From Climacteris rufus (taxonomy: Eukaryota > Chordata > Aves > Passeriformes > Climacteridae): a stretch of DNA of 64,000 nucleotides. The DNA lies in NCBI GenBank assembly GCA_013398175.1, contig VZRZ01004218.1, forward strand, positions 541,997 through 605,996, read 5' to 3'. Positions 53,410 to 64,000 of this stretch are shown piece by piece. A program made the translations under genes and the position numbers. Position 1 is the first letter of the stretch. Each line of letters begins with the position of its first letter. Under the pieces are notes generated by a model. It was not told where the DNA came from, did no database searches, and worked only from the letters and a program-made list of their open reading frames with translations.

Positions 53410-53557
53410 GCATCCATGGAGAAGAAAGGCCCACAGCCCAGTTCAGATGTAAGAGAAGCAATAGCTTTCTTCGACTCAGTCATTGCAGACCTGGATTCAG
53501 AGAGATGGCGGAGAGTTCCTGATGTGGATCTGCCAAATGTGGATGTTGATTTTGATG
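53410..53557 (+). CDS. C13orf42: C13orf42 homologue, coding exon 2
   Basis: 148 nucleotides encoding residues 139-187 plus the first base of the next codon. It reads ASMEKKGPQPSSDVREAIAF and continues with FDSVIADLDSERWRR and the acidic, repetitive PDVDLPNVDVDFD. The EAIAFFDSVIADLD segment looks like a helix, and the C-terminal half is strongly acidic. The acceptor is good. The donor used here, GATG|GTGCGG, is weak, but it is the one that brings exon 3 into the frame recognisable as C13orf42. A second donor, GTATAA, lies five bases downstream and would switch exon 3 to another open frame. Without splicing the frame would stop at 53566-53568. Confidence 0.9.
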
Positions 53558-54369
53558 GTGCGGTATAAACCAGCCAAATATGATGGGTTTTGGTGTGCAG
53601 AGGGTAGAGGGAGGAACAGCATTGTAAGTTCATGTTTGTTTATTTAATGGACACAATTGTCCTCTAGGTTTTTTTCTCAAATCGAGGACTATTACATGCA
53701 GTATGTGAAATTATGGTAATGCATTGCTTACTCGCTGTTGAATGGGTGCACCTATTTTATGTGTGGTCATTACATGAGCAAATGTAGCATGTGTAGCGCT
53801 GGAATAGTCCTTGTCTTCTGCTCAGGGCTGAATTCCACCCTTGCATCTCTACCTCAAGCTGTCTTTGGAGGAGAACCATAAAAAGTATAAAGATATTTCT
53901 TCTTCATATGTTTTTTTTTGAGAAATAGCTGGATGATTTCTTTCCAGCTAGCAAAACAGAAGCAATTTAATGATTAGTCTAAATAACTTCATGTTTCCAT
54001 CAGAAAGGATGGGATTGCCCAAGTAAATGAAGCCCATCATCTATCCTGTATAGTCAGGGGAGAGGTATAAGTATTTCTCACCTTTGCTTCAGGTGAAGCT
54101 GAATACCTGAAAGAGGTCATTTTAGCTGCGCCCTAGGAGTGTGTCCAAGGGGGCTAGCTCTCACATACATATTCATGCTGCAGGTGATGAAATACTAGGT
54201 AAGATGAATCCCAACCCAAGCGATATCCTGCACTGAAACTAGGTTAGTTCCTTGACCTTACCTCCAGGAAGGACCCAGCAAGCACCCTGTTCCTCTCACT
54301 ATGCATATAAAAATGTCAGATTACGCCAGATTATCTTCTGTTAATGCCAGATTATCTCCTGTCTTTCAG
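53558..54369 (+). other. C13orf42 intron 2
   Basis: 812-bp phase-1 intron. It ends in CTCCTGTCTTTCAG, part of a 21-bp tandem duplication just before exon 3. No other content is recognised. Confidence 0.8.
54325..54369 (+). repeat. Tandem duplication forming the exon 3 splice acceptor region
   Basis: GCCAGATTATCTTCTGTTAA(T) at 54325-54345 is followed by GCCAGATTATCTCCTGTC and TTTCAG at 54346-54369. A partial third copy (GTCAGATTAC) lies just before. The second copy supplies the polypyrimidine tract and AG used by exon 3; the first lacks a terminal AG of its own. Confidence 0.8.
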
Positions 54370-54611
54370 TTGCTACCAGTACAAGTGAACACAGCTTGCA
54401 TTCAAACTGGATCCTTCGTGCTCCCCGGAGATACTCACAAGATACTGCCCAAACAGCAAAGGCTGCAAACCAATCTCACAGAAACAGCCAGAGGAGAACC
54501 ACTGGCTCTAGGAAGAGGTTGGAAAGACATCCCATGTACTTGCCCAAAGCTGTGGAAGGGGCATATAGCACTTTAAAATTTAAGCCTAAAACACGCAAGA
54601 AAGAATGTTGA
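54370..54611 (+). CDS. C13orf42: C13orf42 homologue, coding exon 3 (last coding exon)
   Basis: With the one base carried over from exon 2 it encodes VATSTSEHSLHSNWILRAPR and continues through a basic, Ser/Arg-rich tail containing SRKRLERHPMYLPKAVEGAY and KFKPKTRKKEC, then TGA. The HSNWILRAPRR and ERHPMYLPKAVEGA blocks are the most recognisable parts of the C13orf42 family. The basic C-terminus contrasts with the acidic segment in exon 2. The three exons total 804 nucleotides (267 residues plus stop) with no frameshift. The mammalian protein, as I remember it, extends by about 55 more residues, so the bird protein ends early or uses another last exon. Confidence 0.88.
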
Positions 54612-57600
54612 ATGAAGCAGGTTCCCTCTTCACCTGAAAACAGAATGTTCAAAGTAGGGCATGTCAGATCTGCATTTTTATTTTTTTACCAGTGACCCAT
54701 CACTCACACTCTAGAAGTGGCATGTGCAGTCACTGAGGGTTCTTTGTGGGGGACATATTTTAAGCCATGGCTATTCCAAATATTGGACTAATGAGGATTT
54801 AACTCATCAAATTTTCTGTGCCTAACAATACTGCTTTGTCATTCAGCTTGGGGAGGGGGGGTACTCCAACTTGACAAGACTTTTTTCTAGTGCTGTTACA
54901 GAAAGCAATGATTCAGAGATTGCCTGGGGCAGTAATTTTTCTTCTGACTCTAGTACTGCAAAGCAGTTCAAGGAATTCAGTGAATATGTTGGAGCGTTTG
55001 CACCAGTGTTTCCAATGATATAGCAGTGAAGCAGAATTTTCTTCTTCTGTTGCTTGTGAATATTTGTATGTGCCATCATTTACTCTGTGTTCTGAGAGTA
55101 CACAGCAGACCTGAGACCCACTCAGTCTGGTACAGGCAGAAAAGAGCTGCAGTGAAGGAATCAGCATTAGAAACTTGTGTTTGAAGGAATCGTATGCTCC
55201 AATGTGATTTGTACTCTGCTTGCTATTGGAAATGGTTCTGTTCTTGGATACATCAAAGGATTCACTGCATGCAAAAACGTTTTTCATATGGTTACACCAC
55301 CTGCTAGTTTTCATCTATTTTAATAGCCAGATGATGAATCTGAACATCCCAGTGTACACTAGAAAAGCTTAACGTCTTGGAGAACACTGTGAATAAGTTG
55401 AAGCAAAGGTTGTTCTCAAGAGCAGAAAACAATTTGCAGACAAAGCCACATCACCTCTAGATTATACCCAATATTTGAAATTCTGCTATTTTATCATTAA
55501 AGACTATGTATTAAGACAAATGCAGTCTGCAAGTGTTCCTCTTCATCTTAGAAGGTGATATCTCTTCCATGTGATACTTGGAATCAATAAGACTCATGCT
55601 CTGCCTGTTTTACTCAGCTCATACTATGTCTTAAGGATTTGCTAAACCGTTTGGGATCAAGCTTTTGCTTACTCTGGTTTTTTTTTTTGTTTTTTTTTTC
55701 ATTTGGCACCATTCAGTTGGCGCTGGACTATGACAGATGGAGCATGGCAGCACTGGTATGACCAGCTGGTGATTTGCTAGTGTTTTCTTGTTTCTATGTT
55801 CAGTAGTTTTTGTGTCCACAGGCTTGGATGAATTTCCTAAGGCACTGGGCATCAGTATAGCCGATCTGATATACCAAAATCTCCATAAAACTTGTGCCCC
55901 CACACAGAACATTTGGCAGGTGGGCAGTTCTTGCTGGTTTGTGTTCCTAGTCTTTGAGACTGAGTTGTTCAAACAACATTTCTGCCATGGGTTGCAAGTA
56001 CCTCTCAGAACTTAATGATCTAGGCCACTTTCTGTCATAAGATAGGAAAGTGCCAAAACCACATATGTTCCTCCATTCAGTGCTGACATCTCCTGTTTGA
56101 TTAAAACATTTTGATTCTTTTTCTAGTGGTGTTCATGGAGGTGAGGGAATAATTGTTTCTGTAGCACTTTAATTCTGGGGCTGCTTTTGCTGCTCTTGGC
56201 CTAGTTTGTATCCTCTTGAAAATGACCAGTTTAACCAACATAATTGATATATATTCAAGAAGAGTTTAAATTAAGGTCTAAATTTTGTCTCCCTGCTGTT
56301 GGTGCTTCTCACAATAGTCTGTACATTTCATATTGTGTTGCTGCCTTTGTATCCCCTTGGTCCTGTACTGACTGCTCTGAGCTGAATGTCTTTAAAACTG
56401 TTCTGCCTTTAAATGGGATCATTAGATGCCACTCAGCCAGGCAGGACACCCAGAGCACAGCACGTTCCAAACACAGCCCTAGGTTCTGTCATGCCTCAAG
56501 GCTGCAGTTCTGTGAATGTGCGAGAGAAGAGGGTCAGGGCTCAAAACTGCACATTTTTTGGCAACTATGTCACCCTGCAACCCCTCTCCAAACAGAATCT
56601 CATACAGAAGTGGTCAAAGAACATTTTTACTGAGTGTGTGGGCATCTTTTTACTACTAGAACCTGCAACATGGATGGGTGCTGACAGAAAACTTCAACAT
56701 CTTGTTTGAGTTACTGTAACAGAATTAGGCATGTGCATAATTAAAATACTGATGAAAAAGAAAGAAGAGAAGGATTCCAATGTTTTTCTGCCCTGGGCTG
56801 TGTTTTGTGTTCATAGTGCCAAGGTTTTATGCATTGGAGTAGCTGATCTCTTTGCTATTGTTTTAGGAATTCATTTTGGTGTGCAGAACCAGACTGCTTC
56901 AGCATGTGTGACCTTCCCTGTGACCTCTTGTCTTGCATTGTGAAACAGAGACATCTCTGGTCATCTGGCTGTGACAGAGGATGAGGGTCCCCCTGCTGTC
57001 CAGCACACATTCAGTATGAAATTTGTGCTTGCTTTTATGAATAAGAGACAAAGGGGGGAAAATCAGATTCATCATTTCGATTTGGATTCTGTGATTATTT
57101 TTTTCTCCGTTTCTTAAAGGTAACTTCAAGCCAGTCATCATCTTAGGAAATTCTAATTATGCAAGTAAAATAAACCAGTTTTTCTCTGAGAACATGTTCT
57201 ATCATCTATCCCTTAAATGCAGGCACCTTTCTTCTCCTTCTGGTGTATTAGCCCTTGTTTGCTCCTCACTGAACTGTGGACAACAGCCCCTGCATTTTGG
57301 GGTATTCTCTGGGGAAGTGGGAGCTGAGAGTTCAAGCATCTTGTGCTACATGTGCTAGAACAGAAAAGCAGCAGGAGAGAGGGAAGGGGAGCATTTCCAT
57401 CCCCAGTGTCAGCTGCTTCCTCAAAGAAGGGTTTAGCGAGGACAGCACCACCCTCTGTATTAGTCCAAGAGAGAGCCATGGCCCTGCCTATCACCAGCTT
57501 GCCCTGGGCAGCTTTTCACACAGCTTCCAGGAGAGCTTGGTTGCCCTGCTAAGGTGCTGCCCACCTGCTCTGAAGCATTCCCTCATGGCTTTGTGGATTG

Positions 57601-60600
57601 AGCTCTCTGCATGGACACTAAAAGGATTCTCTCTGCCATGGGTATGTCCTCTAAATGACCTTGCTGCAACATGCAGTTGTTTTCAGGCATTGTAACCTAG
57701 AAACTAAGCACCTACTAGAGGTGTTCTGACAATGCCAATCATACAGAAGAATTATTCATGACCAGCAGATCTCGGTCTGACCTAGATCTTTTGCAGAGAT
57801 TGTTAGTGAGCTCTTTCAGTCATGCCCCCAGGCTGTGGTAATGAAGCGCATCAACCAGGAGCTCTATCGATCAAAGCCACTGTGTGCGAGTGTTCCCTGC
57901 AGCACTGATCCCCGAAAGCTCTTTCTCAGAGTACATTGGAATAATGGACAAGATCTTTAGGAAAGCATCTCTTATTTTGTTGTTTCAAATCCAGCTCAGC
58001 TTGAAGTATTGGAGTATGTTAGGTTCCCCTAGCTTGTGTCATTGCTGAGGATTAGTTCTGAAGAGGCCCTGGTTATGAATTTCTGTGACACCACATCTCC
58101 AGCTGCCTTTGAGAAACTAAAGACACTTGTGTACAAGAATCCAGCTACTGAAGAGTGGTGAAGTCTGTTGAAGAAATCATGGCCTGGAGGATTCAAAATC
58201 ATTTTGTCCTTTCATGTTGACCAACTCAGTGTAATCATGGTGCATGTAAGCGAGATGAAATTGTAAGGATACTTTGGCAGAAACAGAAGAAATATAGGCA
58301 GCTAATGGAAAGTTGGCAGCTGGACAAGATGTATGATCTGGTTTGAATCTTGCAGTGCCATAAAGTTACAATGAAGGCAGAAGGTGTCAGCATTGCATTG
58401 AGTAATGCAGGAAGTCCTCCAAGGTAATGCATAGCAAAAATACATGGTTATCTGCTGGTCCAGGTTGAGGGGGTGTATTAAAAATATTAGATTAGCACCT
58501 AGTGGGTGTCTTGAAAATTTTCACAGCTGTAGGGTCAGTTTGTTGTTCTGCTTGGGTAAATTTGGGAGAGTGCCTACTGTGATTTCATGGGGGAGCAGGT
58601 CCCTAGCAGATGAAAGCAGCATGAAGCTGGCCTGTCACAGCAGGCTGTGTTTAGGAGGCTTTTTCTGCCTTTTGGCCGTGTAGCTCTGAATTATGCCCAT
58701 AGTAAAGAGAAACCAAGATGCATAAAGTCAGTGGAATAATTCTTTACCCATCTTGAGTTTAACAGGTAGAAAAACACGTTGTTCTGAAAGAGTTTTGAGG
58801 ACAAATCAGAATGACTGAGCCCAGCTGCTTCAGACCACACTGACAAGCAGAAACTAGTGTCTGTTATTTGACTAGAAGCAATTTAGTGTGTGGTGACGTT
58901 TTCTACTAATAGGCTTGTCATATTAAAATATTGTCTATCTTTTATAATGCTAGACCAGGCGTCACTAGCTGAATGACTGTGATTATGATATCCTGACTCC
59001 TCACAGAAGATGAGGTGATCTCTTAGAGAAAATATAAAAAGGATTTATGCAATTAAAAGTGGTGTGTTCCACCTTTTTATTAAAGTGAGGTTGAGAAGGG
59101 AGCAAGGCCTTACCAAGAAGCTTATGTGCACTGATAGGGAGGCACTGTACATGACACTGAAGAAAATGTGTGATCGAGCACAAAACTTTCACTAATAAGT
59201 CCTGGGGACTGTAATTTATCTCAGAGCATCAGCTCTTGAAGGACATTTCTGAAAAGGTTGCTGAAACTGTGCTTTGGCCACACGGTGGCAGGTTTATACC
59301 AGCTATTCTGCAATCCTCCTATTTCTGTGAACAAGAGGACTGAGAATGAAAGGGAAAGGGAAGTGTTTTGTCCTGCTTCATCAAGAGACAGTCAGTGTGT
59401 GTATCTGTTATTCACTTCTGGGATCCCTTATTTCCCAAGCAGTTGTTTGGCAGGTTCCAATTAACATTAGTTCTTTAAATGAGTTTACTTTTCTAGGGAG
59501 ATTATTTCCTCAGGATATAAATAGCCATGACATCATAGGGGATGCTGAGACCTCAGTAAATCATGTCTGAGATGGTGACCACTTGCCTTTGACTGTGCCT
59601 GGAAATGAATGGACGAAATAATATTGTCACCAGGAATAATGCACTCTAAGGTACAGAAAATACAAAGATGGATTAAAAATAATGAGCAGATGAATGAAAG
59701 ATTCAGAAGTGCAGTCTTGAGATTGGCCCAAGCTAAGGATTCTGACCTGACTCTGGAGTTTCTTTCAAGGCCCAGGAGAATCAATACATGAGGTTTCCAG
59801 CTTCTTGGGGTCCGTAATGCTGTTTTTCCAGAATTTGCTCATCCAAGCAGTTCAGTTAGTCAAAAACTAACTCACTCCTGCATCAGCTGCTGCTTTGTCT
59901 TCCAGAGGTATGTTTATATTTAGGGTGTGCATGCTAAACTTTCAGAATGTTTTTTCTCTCTGTTTTATGCCAAAACACTAATTTACAGGAAAAAAATAAA
60001 AGGAGTTGGTCTTTGCACGGCTTGTGACTACAAGTCAGCAATGGTAGACTTAGATGGCTCTATGGTCTCAAAATGTTCAGACTAATAAGGTTCCCTGCAT
60101 TAACAAGGCCCATCAGCACTGGCACTGCTCACATGAAGGCTCTCAGTCTGTGCTTGCTTGTGGTTTGATGTGACACTGTGTCCTTTTTAACTGACAAACA
60201 CGGTGCCATCACCTTCACATAACTGTATGGGGAACCACAAAGGGAGAAGGGGCTTAATAAAGAATAAAATATTCTATGTTGTTTCTAAGTTAGAGCTAGC
60301 TTTAGTATCAGTTCACTGAGAGAACTGATTCACAGCATTCTTACACTTCTGTAGCTTCACTTTTCAGTTTCCATTATGCAGAATTAATTTTACTGCCCTC
60401 ACATCAGTGATATAGGTCATTGCTGTGCCAGGAAAGCGAGGAGTTTGGTGGAAGGACTCCAGTGCAAGCTGAACTGACCTGTAATTACAGTTGAATTAAC
60501 CAAAGCGAGTATACTTGGGGCAAGATTTGCAGTCACCCTTAGTGGGATTTTCAAAACGCACGTAACTAGCATCAGTGGGAGTAAAGTGACTCTGACAAAC

Positions 60601-63600
60601 TCACTGGTGCCTGACTGCTTCTGGAAAAGCTGGCCTGGAGCCAAGCTTGAATGAACACAGCTCCACTTCTAGGAATTAAATTAGACTCACGAGAAGTCCA
60701 GAATTGGCCCAGTCTGTCTGCCTCTAAGCCTACTAACTTTAAGCCCTTGAGTTGTGTAATTCTGAGAGTAAGAACTGTCCCACACCTCTGGCAGATTTCT
60801 ACAGCCTCTGGTGCTCTCTTTCTGCAGGGCTGTTAGTGATGTTCCCATTTAATCTGAGCCCTAAGAATTTGTTGACAATGTTCCTCAAAATTCAGTCACT
60901 CACAAAAGCAGAATTTCTATGAATGTGAATTTGAGAAATGCTGCTGCTTTATATTCACACAAGTATGTCCAAGGGCTCTTATGAAAGTGCCCCTCTGCCA
61001 AGGGGTACTTGCAGGTGACAGCATGGCATTTTCCACAGACAAGCTCTTGTGGCAACATCCCACCACACTTCCCATTCCTGAGGAGAAGATTTCAGTCTTG
61101 TCCTACCTTGAAGTGAGATATGAAAGATCAGTCGGATTGCCTTCACTATGGTAGGTCTGGAGCTCATCCTTTGACTTTAGGGGCTGAAGGGAAACAGAAA
61201 ATGTGAAGAAATTGAATAAGCTTGAAGACGTCTCAGGTTGAAGAGATTAAATGCAAACACTGCCTTTTTAAACACTGTATATCTGTCTACTTCTCATATG
61301 ATATGATGCCTTGAGGTGGCAAAGACCAGCAGGACTTGCCAAGTGCAGCTGCTGTGTGACTTGTGGAGAGGACTTGGGCAGCTGAGCAGCTGGGCAGGCA
61401 AGGGTCCATACTAAATGGACCCTGGGCTGGCTAAATGTGCCCTGAGACACATTGAAATGGACAGTGTCTGCCCTGGCTTGACAGCAGCACTCACAGAAGT
61501 GAACAGCCCATTTCCAATATTTATAAATTTAAAATGTAAAAAAATATTAAACTTTAAATTAAAAAAAACGAAACTGCTCTGGAACACAACCACCACCCAC
61601 CCCCAATATCTGGGTAACTTTATATTTTCAGCTTGAGACACTCAGTTCAGATCCAGCTCAAAAAGAATACTTTTCTTTTTGTTTTCTTCAGAGCCCTGAA
61701 CTCTTCTTCGGTATGTCCTGGTCTCCTGGAAAAGAATATGTAGAAAGGCAAATGCTGGGGTTTATATTTCTCTGTGGATTTCTCACTCCTGTGTATCACA
61801 GGTTTTAGGAATTCAAAACTGAAGTACTATTAAAAGAAAAAAAAAAGACATGAAGAAAAGAAATTCACATCTGGTGTGACAGAACAGCGTCAAGCAGGAA
61901 CAGTTTGGTTGCTGCAAAGGGTGGAGATCAGAAGCTGCAAGCAGACAGTCTAACCTTGGTGGGCTTCTTCCAAAATCACTGTTTAAGATGAAAATATATG
62001 GTGAAAGAATAAAAATTCAACAGCAAGTTTTGAAAGTCAGATAAAAATGCCAATTATTGTGTGGTTTCCCCAAAAAAACCAGTTGCCTTCTATTCCAGTC
62101 TGATATGAAATCCATCAATTTCCTCTTTTTATTCAGTCAATAGTTTGGCTATATTTGTTCTAAAATAATTCAAATTGCCCAGAGATTATTTGGTTGTAAC
62201 TGTCTTTAGTCACACTCTTGCTTCAAAACTTGCTGTTTTCTCTATGGAAACTTGAATTGTTGATGTGAAGAATTTAGGACTGGTGGTCAAAATGAGCAGA
62301 ATTTTAAAAAGAAGTACACAAAAATGAGGGCATTTTGTTTTATTTTTTTAGGGGCTTGCCATCACACTTTAACTAGCATTTCATTTAACGATCTCTGTTT
62401 TCCCCCTTTTATTCCATGAGGTATAATTTGTTAATGTTTTTCCTTCCTTTAGTACGAATTTATCAATTCCTGTCTGAAATCTCTTGTTACAGAGACCTTT
62501 GATGAAGAGACCTGAGGAAAAAACCTCAAGTTTTTTATCCTCCAGATGAGAAGTACTGGTCCAAATGGGAATTTTTGTAATGGGGTCAAAGGGGGTTAAA
62601 ATCTGATTACGTGGTGAGAAGACTTATCAATAGAATTGGGGCCCCAACAACTCTACACTTCGCAGTCATAATTAATTCTGAGCAGCCTGTGCCAAAATTC
62701 AGTGCTGAATTATGTCCCCATAGAAGTTGAGTGGCTTGTGATCAGTGTAAATCAGGAAAGCACTCAGAAGAGGCAAAGACATCTCACATCAGCGGTGACA
62801 GATTGATTTGCCCATGATATTAATAATGCCTTTACCTCTTGCCAGGTTTACCTTTCCTGTCTGGGATTTTGTGTGTTGAGTATCATAAAACAGATTTGTT
62901 CATTTGGACAACCTGTGTCAGAAGGCAGCAAATGGCTCAGAGACCCACTTGGCTCAGTGGGTACTCTCCTGGGACCCTCTCCTGGGTAGAGGAAAGCTGT
63001 GAGCCAATGCCACACTAAATGCCAAGGATCCTTTGAGGGAGGTGGCCTTGACTGGAAGATCTTCCCTAGCCAGTGAAGGGGCCTCTGTGCAACTCACGCT
63101 GTGCTGTGGCACAGGCCGGGAAATACTCCACTGGGAAATTCATGCGACTCAACTTGCCTCTCCACAGCCCTGACTCATTGACAGGAAAGATGATTTCATT
63201 AACAGACCTCAGAAAGTATATTTATAGCTCAAAAAATCCCCGACGAGTTCATAGCGTGTTATTAACTGAGCCCATTACTTTCGGGGCACGTTCTTGTTCA
63301 GCAGAAATCTTAAATAACAGACCCATGGCAAGGGACAGCCTAACAATTATGATACTTAGGTAAAATATGAGTAGTGAGGTTTCTCACTAGCAATTTTTGA
63401 AACAAGAGTTTTGGTGCCTGCTAGGTGGTTTGTACAGCGCGCAACTCCCATCCTCAGGAAGGATTTTCCATCTCAATCTACATTGCTTGACTTAATTATT
63501 AATATGAAGACTAAACACAGACAGATGGCAAAATAAACTCTGTTAGGTTAGTGTGAATCTGAAGTTCCTTCCACCAACATAACTGGGTGCAGATATTGAG

Positions 63601-64000
63601 GCAAAACCTATAGAGAGCTCTTGATGTGAGTCTGAGATGTCACAGTTTGCACAAAAAAAAGATCCGCGAGTCAAGTTCTTGGCCTCTGGGGCCTGTATAT
63701 CAAACCAGAGTGGATGGTGACATTTGTAGAGATTTTCTGGCTCTTTTCAGCGTGCACACACATGCTTGAGTTGGGCCTCACACTCATTTTTTTCTGGATC
63801 TGGCAGCTTGCTTTTTATGCTGAGCCGATAGTAGTTTTGTCTTTCAGATGTTTACTTGTGTTGTGCCTGCAAGCTCGCCAGAAACACTCAGGCTGTTCTG
63901 CCTGTGCTCTGATTCTCTGTTCTCAGCCTCTGAAATGGTTTTGAACACAGTGCATTTTATTTCTTCTTTCTCCTCCTTCTCCACAGCCCCCCTCCCCCCC
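54612..64000. other. C13orf42 3' flank and intergenic DNA
   Basis: No gene is established. A possible ATTAAA polyadenylation signal lies at 55496-55501. T-rich runs occur at 55677-55701. A coding-like but interrupted stretch at 57784-58260 and an exon-like frame at 61692 are discussed as findings. The window ends in a pyrimidine tract plus AG and a C-run. Confidence 0.5.
55496..55501 (+). terminator. Possible polyadenylation signal ATTAAA for C13orf42
   Basis: First common polyadenylation-signal variant noticed downstream of the stop codon, about 0.9 kb away. No canonical AATAAA was noticed in the first 1.3 kb. Position alone supports it. Confidence 0.3.

Noticed and set aside
54301..54576. 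91-codon plus-strand frame starting with MHIKMSDYARLSS
   Set aside because: As a stand-alone gene it starts in intron sequence and overlaps the conserved C13orf42 frame; only its exonic part is of interest, as a possible alternative-donor product.
59609..59791. 60-codon plus-strand frame (KVQKIQRWIKNNEQMNERFR and on) with coding-like composition
   Set aside because: AT-rich DNA readily gives Lys/Asn/Gln/Glu-rich frames; no homologue or splice context was recognised.

Overview
The window looks like nuclear DNA from a bird, probably a passerine. It carries two CR1 LINE 3' ends with the usual avian tail sequences, two LTR-type elements that resemble avian ERVL LTRs, and short exons set in long AT-rich introns and intergenic DNA. 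Most of the 64 kb does not code for protein. Nearly all long open frames are chance frames, because they lack splice-consistent partners and recognisable protein families.

Two genes can be supported, and they point away from each other. On the minus strand, a 32-base micro-exon at 11064-11095 encodes SEYSRMSSTS between good splice sites and matches the N-terminal serine-rich segment of FAM124A. Its first exon and promoter probably lie in the CpG-rich block at about 21.37-22.17 kb, which is interrupted by a 402-base assembly gap (21710-22111). The downstream FAM124A exons were not found and should lie beyond the left edge. On the plus strand, three coding exons (49745-50158, 53410-53557, 54370-54611) join in one frame to give a 267-residue protein recognised as the bird counterpart of human C13orf42. 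A small GC-rich block at about 49.26-49.44 kb is its likely promoter. As I recall, FAM124A and C13orf42 are also head-to-head neighbours on human 13q14.3, so each identification supports the other.

Layout: 1-11063 is FAM124A intron 2, with a truncated LTR (5961-6625) and a CR1 fragment (7326-7582). 11096 to about 21.4 kb is FAM124A intron 1, with a perfect 47-bp tandem duplication. 21.4-22.2 kb is the CpG island and gap. 22.2-44.4 kb is intergenic, with a CR1 end, simple repeats and one doubtful terminal-exon-like frame at 34.8 kb. 44421-45420 is a complete 1000-bp solo LTR with 5-bp target duplications. 49.1-54.6 kb is the C13orf42 gene. 54.6-64 kb is its 3' flank, with no certain gene.

I found no novel defence, mobile or metabolic system. 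The most useful results are the two gene models, the intact solo LTR that imitates a CpG island, the dual open frames and alternative donors around the last C13orf42 intron, and a C-terminus that appears shorter than in mammals.
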